Assembly (NCBI GenBank): GCA_025362415.1
Contig: JANYGM010000340.1
Location: 1-10,865 of the forward strand
DNA length: 10,865 nucleotides
Origin: a bacterium
GTDB lineage: Bacteria > Bacteroidota > Bacteroidia > Cytophagales > Thermonemataceae
Reading direction: 5' to 3'
The notes under the pieces are model-generated. The model made no database searches. It saw only the letters and a list, made by a program, of their open reading frames with translations, and was not told where the DNA came from. Positions within the stretch are counted from its first letter, which is position 1; the number at the start of each line of letters is the position of its first letter. The translations under genes and the position numbers were made by a program. Positions 6,516 through 10,865 of the stretch are shown here, piece by piece.

Positions 6516-7466
6516 ATGAAACTACTTTTTAGCATTCAAAAATACCAATATTTACAAGAAAAAGTGCTTGCAATAGATGCACAAAGTGAACACCCACAAT
6601 TTGAATTAGGAAATTTGGAGGTAAAATATTTTCCTGATGGAGAGCGTTATCAGCGTATTTTGAGTGAGGTTTCTGGGCGTGAGGTAATTATTATTGGTGG
6701 CACGCCTACAGATTCTGATACGCTAGAATTGTATGATTTGGCTTGTGCCATAGAGAAATATGGCGCAAAATCTTTGGTTGTGGTTGTGCCTTATTTTGGT
6801 TATTCCACAATGGAACGTGCTGTAAAAGAGGGAGAAGTAGTTACTGCAAAAAGTAGGGCAAGACTTTTGTCGTCTATTCCTCGTACTGGCTCTTATAATA
6901 CGTTTATTTTGATGGATTTGCATACAGATGGTTTGCCGCACTATTTAGAAGGAGATATCAATACTGTTCATCTGTATTGCAAAGAGGTTATTTTGGAAGG
7001 AGCGCAAGAACTTGCAGGCGGAACGGATTTTATTTTTGCTTGTACTGATGCTGGGCGTGCCAAATGGGTAGAATCTCTTGCCAAAGATTTGGGAATAAAT
7101 GCTGCTTTTGCCTTCAAAAGGCGTATTAGTGCAGATGAAACGGCTGTAACTTCTATTAGTGCAGACGTTCAGGACAGAGATATAGTGATTTATGATGATA
7201 TGATACGCACAGGTGGCTCGCTCATAAGTGCAGCACGAGCCTACAAAAACGCAGGTGCAAGAAATATTTATGCACTCACCACTCACGGACTTTTTAGCAA
7301 TAATGCGCTTCCACGCATCAAAGAAAGCGGTTTATTCAAAAAAATAATCAGTACAGATACGCACCCAAACGCCCTAACACTCGCCCAAGACAGCACAAAT
7401 AATGATAGTTTTTTGGTGGTGAAAAGCGTTGCAAAGTTGCTTTATGATAAACTGGTGAAAAAATAG
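6516..7466 (+). CDS. Ribose-phosphate pyrophosphokinase (PRPP synthetase) family protein, divergent
   Basis: A 316-residue cytoplasmic protein with the two-domain phosphoribosyltransferase-like fold of PRPP synthetases, which make PRPP from ribose-5-phosphate and ATP for nucleotide, His and Trp synthesis. Conserved: FPDGE at 39-43, PYFGY at 92-96, DLH at 134-136, KRR at 201-203 and the PRPP/ribose-phosphate loop VIYDDMIRTGGS at 224-235. Length is normal. It is odd at the ATP-binding stretch: the usual PYFGYARQDR is PYFGYSTMER here, so the Arg-Gln pair that contacts ATP in Bacillus Prs (from memory) is Thr-Met. The segment around DAGRAKW (178-184) also differs from the classical DIGG region. 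It may be a second, specialised or altered-specificity paralogue rather than the housekeeping Prs. Start ATG 6516 gives the usual MKL beginning; no Shine-Dalgarno. Confidence 0.82.
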   Translation: MKLLFSIQKYQYLQEKVLAIDAQSEHPQFELGNLEVKYFPDGERYQRILSEVSGREVIIIGGTPTDSDTLELYDLACAIEKYGAKSLVVVVPYFGYSTMERAVKEGEVVTAKSRARLLSSIPRTGSYNTFILMDLHTDGLPHYLEGDINTVHLYCKEVILEGAQELAGGTDFIFACTDAGRAKWVESLAKDLGINAAFAFKRRISADETAVTSISADVQDRDIVIYDDMIRTGGSLISAARAYKNAGARNIYALTTHGLFSNNALPRIKESGLFKKIISTDTHPNALTLAQDSTNNDSFLVVKSVAKLLYDKLVKK

Positions 7467-7478
7467 CGTTTAAATTTA

Positions 7479-7536
7479 ATTGCCACAGATGCACAGATGA
7501 ATACAAAATGTATTTTATCTGTGTATCTGTGGCAAT
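7479..7536. terminator. Long hairpin between convergent genes, likely bidirectional terminator or repeat
   Basis: ATTGCCACAGATGCACAGAT at 7479-7498 and ATCTGTGTATCTGTGGCAAT at 7517-7536 form a 20-bp stem with one G-T position; AATAC/GTATT inside extends it around a loop of AAAAT. It lies 13 bp after the stop of the plus-strand gene and 19 bp from the end of the minus-strand sigma factor gene, the right place to stop both. There is no classical U-run on either side. CACAGAT-type repeats are common between Bacteroidota genes, so it may also be a dispersed element. Confidence 0.65.
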
Positions 7537-7554
7537 AATCTTTTATGCTTTCAA

Positions 7555-8067
7555 CTAATCAACGAAGGCGTATTGCACAAGCGTTTCTTTTAATTCTTTA
7601 CGTGCTATGAAGATACGGTTTTTTACCGTTCCAATAGGAATATTTAGGCGCAAAGCAATTTCGTGGTACTTAAATCCCTTGTAATACATCATAAACGGAA
7701 CGCTGTAAACGTCTTCAAGTTTTTCAATGGCTGCCGTTATCTCTTGCATAGCAAAGTTAGAGGTAGCGTCATTGTAAGAAACCACGCTTGTGGTGATGTA
7801 GTGCAGGTTTTCTGTTGTGTCTATGAAAGTTTTTCTACGAACTTGTCTTTGGTAGTTCGTTATGAACGTATTTTTCATTATGGTATAAAGCCACGCTTTC
7901 AAGTTGGTGCCTTCCGCAAACTTATCACGGTTGAGGTAGGCTTTCATTAGTGTTTCCTGCAACAAATCATTAGCATCATCTAAATCTTTGGTCAGTTTCA
8001 TTGCAAAGGGTTTCAAGGCAGTTGAAACTTCTTTGATGGACGAGGTAAATTCTGCTATTGTCATCAT
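7555..8067 (-). CDS. ECF-family RNA polymerase sigma factor (sigma-70 regions 2 and 4)
   Basis: A 170-residue regulator with only sigma regions 2 and 4. Region 2 spans about 15-80, with the core-binding DLDDANDLLQETLMKAY (28-44) and the promoter-melting/-10-reading part TNLKAWLYTIMKNTFITNYQ (54-73). Region 4 spans about 108-163 and ends in the helix-turn-helix YHEIALRLNIPIGTVKNRIF (134-153) with ARKELKE behind it. It resembles a widely conserved Bacteroidota ECF sigma (RpoE-like) whose members are often not linked to an anti-sigma gene. None is seen here: neighbours are the convergent PRPP synthetase homologue and a divergent TerB-like gene. Two adjacent ATGs (8067 and 8064) are possible starts. 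A strong Bacteroidota promoter lies 78 bp upstream, so it is likely read by the housekeeping sigma. Confidence 0.93.
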   Translation of the reverse strand: MMTIAEFTSSIKEVSTALKPFAMKLTKDLDDANDLLQETLMKAYLNRDKFAEGTNLKAWLYTIMKNTFITNYQRQVRRKTFIDTTENLHYITTSVVSYNDATSNFAMQEITAAIEKLEDVYSVPFMMYYKGFKYHEIALRLNIPIGTVKNRIFIARKELKETLVQYAFVD

Positions 8068-8144
8068 TGTATTTGTTTTAGGTATTTGTTACTTTGAAGT
8101 AATTTTTCTTTATTCTTTCTTTGTTTTGTTTAACTTCTATAATG

Positions 8145-8175
8145 CAAAGTTAAACAAAATAAAATAGCTTGCAAA
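8145..8175 (-). promoter_or_regulatory. Consensus Bacteroidota promoter of the ECF sigma gene
   Basis: On the minus strand: TTTG (8175-8172), exactly 19 bases, then TAACTTTG (8152-8145). Both boxes and the spacing match the consensus TTTG-N19-TAnnTTTG. Transcription would start near 8139, giving a leader of about 72 nt. Confidence 0.7.
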
Positions 8176-8248
8176 TTTTTGTTTAATTATTTTCGTGAAA
8201 AGATAAACAAAAAATACAAAAATAGGTTTAGTGCATTTTAAACGCATT

Positions 8249-8279
8249 TTTGGAATAATAAATTTTTAGGTTATATTTG
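8249..8279 (+). promoter_or_regulatory. Distal consensus Bacteroidota promoter upstream of the TerB-like gene
   Basis: TTTG at 8249-8252, exactly 19 bases, and TATATTTG at 8272-8279: full consensus in boxes and spacing. A start near 8286 would give a leader of about 130 nt to ATG 8417, or a short separate transcript. Confidence 0.55.
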
Positions 8280-8348
8280 TGAAATAAAGAATATTCTACT
8301 ATTTGTATTAGACTCCCTTTAATTCATAATTTAAAATTCCTAATTCAA

Positions 8349-8378
8349 TATGATTTTAAGAAAAATATCTTACTTTTG
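8349..8378 (+). promoter_or_regulatory. Proximal promoter of the TerB-like gene
   Basis: TATG at 8349-8352 (one mismatch to TTTG), an 18-base spacer and TACTTTTG at 8371-8378 (full -7 match). Transcription would start near 8385, about 32 nt before ATG 8417. Confidence 0.55.
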
Positions 8379-8416
8379 TAGAATTAAGAAAAAACTCAAA
8401 AAAAGCAACAAAAAAT

Positions 8417-8959
8417 ATGAAAATATCTCTTGAAGATTATAATGAAAACCGCCTAAATCCTATTGGAATTGTAGAATTTGAAGTGTTAGCAGTGCTTTTT
8501 CCTGCACTTTGGGTGATAGGTGCAGATGGTAAAGTTGATGAAGAAGAAAAAAAGTTTTATTTGGAAAAAATACAAGAACAACAAGCATTAGATGCTAGTT
8601 TTTCTGAAGTAATTTTGAACGAAGAAATTAGTTATATCCTTGATAATCTTTCTGTTGTATATCCTATATTTTGCAAACCTCTGCAAAATATCAACCAAAA
8701 TGGAGATTTTAGTGAGCCACTTTTAGACATAATGCTCGCCGCTTCACGTGTAAGCTACGACAGCTGGAAAAACAACATTATTCACGCTGAAAAGCAAGGA
8801 CTTGCCAAATATGCACAAAGTTTTTTAAAAGTCTTTTTGTCAGAAGATACTACTAAAAAGCAAATTTCGGCTGCAGAAAAAACTGCAATGGAAACACTTT
8901 TGAAAGATATAAATGCCCTTACAGTAAGAAATACAGAAGTTTTAGCAGATGTAGCATAG
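8417..8959 (+). CDS. TerB-like domain protein of unknown function
   Basis: A 180-residue soluble, acidic, mostly helical protein with no signal peptide or membrane segment. The stretch VIGADGKVDEEEKKFYLEKI (34-53) matches the first acidic helix-loop-helix of TerB/tellurite-resistance-like domains, where 'ADG.VD..E' is the hallmark and acidic residues can bind metal. The second half (about 95-165) is helical and could be the matching second repeat, but I see no second clear acidic signature. Some TerB-domain proteins are linked with membrane stress or phage-response modules; nothing in this neighbourhood shows such a module. The gene stands alone between a divergent sigma factor and ppx and has its own promoter. 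ATG 8417 is the only reasonable start. Confidence 0.7.
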   Translation: MKISLEDYNENRLNPIGIVEFEVLAVLFPALWVIGADGKVDEEEKKFYLEKIQEQQALDASFSEVILNEEISYILDNLSVVYPIFCKPLQNINQNGDFSEPLLDIMLAASRVSYDSWKNNIIHAEKQGLAKYAQSFLKVFLSEDTTKKQISAAEKTAMETLLKDINALTVRNTEVLADVA

Positions 8960-8966
8960 TTTTTTT

Positions 8967-9000
8967 AGGTACGAGGTTAGAAGTTAGAGGTACGAAATTA
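8967..9000. repeat. Short AGGTACGA-type intergenic repeat
   Basis: AGGTACGA occurs at 8967-8974 and 8988-8995 with GGTTAGAAGTTAG between, directly after the TerB-like stop. The same word, in both orientations, recurs at 9063-9070, 10295-10302 and 10350-10357, so these are pieces of one simple repeat family that sits at gene ends. Confidence 0.6.
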
Positions 9001-9038
9001 GGGCTATTTTTAAGAAGTTAATAATTTGATAATAATAA

Positions 9039-9072
9039 AAAGGTACAAAAACAAGTTTTTTTTCGTACCTTT
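9039..9072. terminator. AT-rich hairpin, possible terminator after the TerB-like gene
   Basis: AAAGGTAC (about 9040-9046) pairs with GTACCTTT (9065-9072), and inner AAAAAC/GTTTTT extends the stem. It lies about 80 bp after the TerB-like stop and overlaps the -7-like box TACCTTTG (9066-9073) of the next gene, so termination and initiation signals may be interleaved. Confidence 0.35.
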
Positions 9073-9073
9073 G
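9066..9073 (+). promoter_or_regulatory. Candidate -7 promoter element for ppx (TACCTTTG)
   Basis: Full match to TAnnTTTG about 100 bp upstream of ATG 9174. No convincing TTTG is found at 17-23 bases upstream. Transcription would start near 9080, placing the 22-bp palindrome in the leader. Confidence 0.4.
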
Positions 9074-9104
9074 GCGCAAATTTTGAATAGCATTATATAA
9101 TGAT

Positions 9105-9126
9105 TTTCTTAGAATATTCTAAGAAA
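9105..9126. promoter_or_regulatory. Perfect 22-bp palindrome upstream of ppx (operator-like)
   Basis: The half-site TTTCTTAGAAT is followed immediately by its exact reverse complement ATTCTAAGAAA. There is no spacer, which fits a dimeric repressor site better than an RNA hairpin. It lies 47 bp before the ppx ATG and about 32 bp after the -7 candidate. No other copy was noticed in this window. Confidence 0.5.
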
Positions 9127-9173
9127 CAACTCAATATAATATACCATTCAAAAACTTCAACTTATTAATTATT

Positions 9174-10274
9174 ATGCAACCTAACTTTACACAACTACTT
9201 AGCAATCAACTATTTACTGCTGAAATTATTAAAGAAACACTTAGAGAAGTTCTCGTTCAAGAGATTGAACAAGAAAAAAAATATGGTACGCCTGTCGCAG
9301 TCATAGATTTAGGAACAAATATTTGTCGTTTACTTATTGCAGATAAAATACAAAATTTGGAATATCTGGAAAACGTAGAAATTTCTTTATCTAAAAATAA
9401 TAACGAAAATCTTAACTTTCGTATTTTACACCAAGAAAAAATTACTATAAAAATAGGGCAAGGAGGCATTAGTGAGGGACTTATTGGGCAAGCCGCACAA
9501 ATACGCCTGCTAGATGCTTTGCAAAGATTTAGGTTTACACTTGACAAATACCAAATCAGAGAAGAAAATATTTTTGCTGCTGCCACCAGCGCAATGCGCA
9601 ACGCAAGCAATCAAAATGAGCTTTTAGACCAAATCAAACAAGAAACTAACCTAGATTTACAAGTTATTTCTGGAGAACAAGAAGCAGAATATATTTATAA
9701 AGGAGTGCGTTTGGGTATGGATATTGGCGAGGAAATTGCCCTAATGATGGATATTGGTGGTGGAAGTGTAGAATTTATCCTTTGTAACAAACACAAGATT
9801 TTTTGGAAGCATAGCTTTGAAGTAGGCGCACAGCGACTTTTGGATATGTTTATGCCTAACGACCCTATCAAACCGCAAGAAATAAAACGCCTAGAAAACT
9901 ATCTAGAAGACAAACTAATTCCCCTCGCAAATGCCATTCATCAATACACGCCCACTTTTTTGATTGGCTCTTCTGGCACTTTTGACACTATCCACGACAT
10001 AAAACTCGCTAAAAATAACATTGACAAACTCAATAATACTGCAGATGCAGAGTTTTCTAAGCAAGAGTTTTTAGAAATTTATTATGATTTTATCCACAAA
10101 AACAAGCAAGAACGCCTCAAAATCAGCGGAATGAAGGAAATGCGTGTGGAAATGATTGTGGTTGCTTCGTGTCTTATTAACTTTATTTTAGAAAAATATA
10201 ATCTCTCTCGTGTGTGTGTATCACGCTACGGACTAAAAGAAGGGCTTTTAAATGAAATACTTTGTGAGGTGTGA
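9174..10274 (+). CDS. ppx: Ppx/GppA family exopolyphosphatase / guanosine pentaphosphatase
   Basis: A 366-residue phosphatase of the actin/ASKHA fold that hydrolyses terminal phosphate of polyphosphate or pppGpp. Phosphate-binding loop 1 is AVIDLGTN at 42-49, then ATSAMRNASN at 137-146, ISGEQEAEYIYKGV at 165-178 carrying the likely catalytic Glu, loop 2 MMDIGGGSVEF at 191-201, GSSGTFDTI at 265-273, and the family ending SRYGLKEGLL at 350-359. It lacks the C-terminal HD-like domain of long E. coli Ppx/GppA, as is usual for short forms. Unusual is about 40 residues before the first motif (helical, EIIKETLREVLVQEIEQEKK); there is no Met between residue 1 and the motif, so ATG 9174 is the natural start. 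It has an operator-like palindrome upstream, and its stop codon lies inside a repeat. Ppx versus GppA specificity cannot be told. Confidence 0.88.
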   Translation: MQPNFTQLLSNQLFTAEIIKETLREVLVQEIEQEKKYGTPVAVIDLGTNICRLLIADKIQNLEYLENVEISLSKNNNENLNFRILHQEKITIKIGQGGISEGLIGQAAQIRLLDALQRFRFTLDKYQIREENIFAAATSAMRNASNQNELLDQIKQETNLDLQVISGEQEAEYIYKGVRLGMDIGEEIALMMDIGGGSVEFILCNKHKIFWKHSFEVGAQRLLDMFMPNDPIKPQEIKRLENYLEDKLIPLANAIHQYTPTFLIGSSGTFDTIHDIKLAKNNIDKLNNTADAEFSKQEFLEIYYDFIHKNKQERLKISGMKEMRVEMIVVASCLINFILEKYNLSRVCVSRYGLKEGLLNEILCEV

Positions 10275-10370
10275 GGTACAAAATACGAAATATGAGGTAC
10301 GAGGTACGTTTTTTGTCGTAAAGAAGTTTTATACTTCGTACTTCGTATTTCGTACCTCAAACCTCACACC
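10268..10370. repeat. Inverted GGTGTGAGGT / GAGGTACGA repeat between convergent genes, probable terminator
   Basis: GGTGTGAGGT at 10268-10277 and ACCTCACACC at 10361-10370 are perfect inverted arms. Inner blocks AATACGAA (10282-10289) with TTCGTATT (10342-10349) and GAGGTAC with GTACCTC continue the pairing, giving a long imperfect hairpin around CGTTTTTTGTCG. The ppx TGA (10272-10274) is inside the left arm and the minus-strand LolA-like stop is 7 bp beyond the right arm. Suited to stop both convergent transcripts. Confidence 0.75.
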
Positions 10371-10376
10371 TAAAAA

Positions 10377-10865
10377 TTATCTCATATCATTTTCTACCAC
10401 GCCAGGATAAGAAGATTTGTTGAAATTAAAATAATTGTCCCCTACTTCTATTTGGTAAGCTATCTCTGAAATAGTATATTTAAAACGGTTTTGATTTTTC
10501 TCAAAAATTTCCCAACTTTTCACACTATGAGTAGCTTTATTGATTTTTAGGCGAATTTTGAAATGCTTTTTATTCTTATCAATTGGTTGTAAATCAATGA
10601 TTTGATACGTTTTTTTTCCCTCTGTTATTTCTTCTACCAAAGCATATTTATAGTCTTTTTTGTACAAAGTAAAGACTTTATCAGGTGTAATTTCACTGTC
10701 TTCTGGCGTATAATCAGAGATATTTACTTCGTTGGATTCTTTCAAATACGTCCAAACAGTCTTTCCGTTGTTGATAACTTCTTGGTCTGTTACTTCTTTC
10801 GTATTGACAAGTTTGGTAAGTTTTAGGCGGAACTTGTTTTTTTTCATTACAAATTCTCCTTTTAC
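10377..10865 (-). CDS. lolA: LolA-like outer-membrane lipoprotein carrier protein, 5'-truncated by window edge
   Basis: 162 codons plus stop are visible and the frame stays open to the edge. LolA is a periplasmic chaperone that takes lipoproteins from LolCDE to the outer membrane. The visible part has the half-barrel pattern of Bacteroidota LolA-like proteins: KKNKFRLKL, then NNGKTVWTYLKESNEVNISD, ITPDKVFTLYKKDYKYALVE, a KTYQIIDLQP strand, FKIRLKINKATHSVKSWEIF and the ending YFNFNKSSYPGVVENDMR. Full-length members have about 210-220 residues with a signal peptide, so roughly 55 residues are outside the window. The ATG at 10847 is preceded by AAGGAG, but this also encodes an in-frame VKGEFV that fits the family, and the phylum rarely uses Shine-Dalgarno, so I read it as internal. 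Confidence 0.75.
   Translation of the reverse strand, partial: VKGEFVMKKNKFRLKLTKLVNTKEVTDQEVINNGKTVWTYLKESNEVNISDYTPEDSEITPDKVFTLYKKDYKYALVEEITEGKKTYQIIDLQPIDKNKKHFKIRLKINKATHSVKSWEIFEKNQNRFKYTISEIAYQIEVGDNYFNFNKSSYPGVVENDMR

Larger units (their letters stand above)
8068..8416. other. 349-bp divergent intergenic region with promoters on both strands
   Basis: This AT-rich gap between the sigma gene and the TerB-like gene has no credible ORF or tRNA. It holds the minus-strand sigma promoter (8145-8175), two plus-strand promoter candidates (8249-8279 and 8349-8378), and an AT-rich near-repetitive stretch TTCATAATTTAAAATTCCTA around 8323-8342 of the kind scattered between genes in this phylum. 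Confidence 0.6.

Noticed and set aside
8417..8959. Tellurite resistance or phage-defence operon
   Set aside because: Only a single TerB-like gene is present; no TerC, TerD, TerY or other partner genes are adjacent.
10848..10865. AAGGAG as ribosome binding site for ATG 10847
   Set aside because: The same bases encode in-frame VKGEFV that continues the LolA-like strand pattern, the frame is open to the edge, and the product would lack a signal peptide.

Overview
The window looks like a piece of chromosome from a low-GC Bacteroidota bacterium, probably of the Cytophagia/Cytophagales type. The evidence is the promoter pattern (TTTG, about 19 bases, TAnnTTTG), the near absence of Shine-Dalgarno sequences before start codons, the protein families present, and the many short palindromic repeats between genes. 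The genus cannot be fixed from this sequence; a Bernardetia/Flexibacter-like organism would be only a guess.

Layout. Positions 1-213 (minus) hold the start of an ATP-grasp-like protein that runs off the window and has an in-frame TAG at codon 7. A GC-rich palindromic repeat with an internal tandem duplication follows. On the minus strand come an ABCG-type ABC transporter with an extra N-terminal module (486-3425) and, upstream of it, a DHH/DHHA1 phosphoesterase of the NrnA type (3762-4781). Between these two lies an array of eleven 21-bp direct repeats. A second copy of the GC-rich palindromic repeat separates the phosphoesterase from a plus-strand gene for a small membrane-anchored Lys-rich protein. 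Next are a glyoxalase II-like metallo-beta-lactamase hydrolase and a divergent PRPP synthetase homologue, both plus strand and both preceded by repeats.

The right part has an ECF sigma factor (minus) divergent from a TerB-like protein (plus). The 349-bp region between them carries close matches to the Bacteroidota promoter consensus on both strands. A Ppx/GppA phosphatase follows, with a perfect 22-bp palindrome in its leader. The window ends with a LolA-like periplasmic lipoprotein carrier (minus) that is cut by the window edge.

Functionally this is mostly a housekeeping neighbourhood: nucleotide and RNA turnover, phosphate-polymer turnover, envelope and transport, and a sigma factor. There are no long operons; most genes appear to have their own promoter. 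I see no phage, transposase, CRISPR, toxin-antitoxin or recognisable defence system. The parts most worth a second look are the helically phased 21-bp array and the leader it would form, the TerB-like/ABC transporter fusion, the divergent PRPP synthetase, the operator-like palindrome before ppx, the disrupted ATP-grasp start, and the density of at least five different intergenic repeat families.
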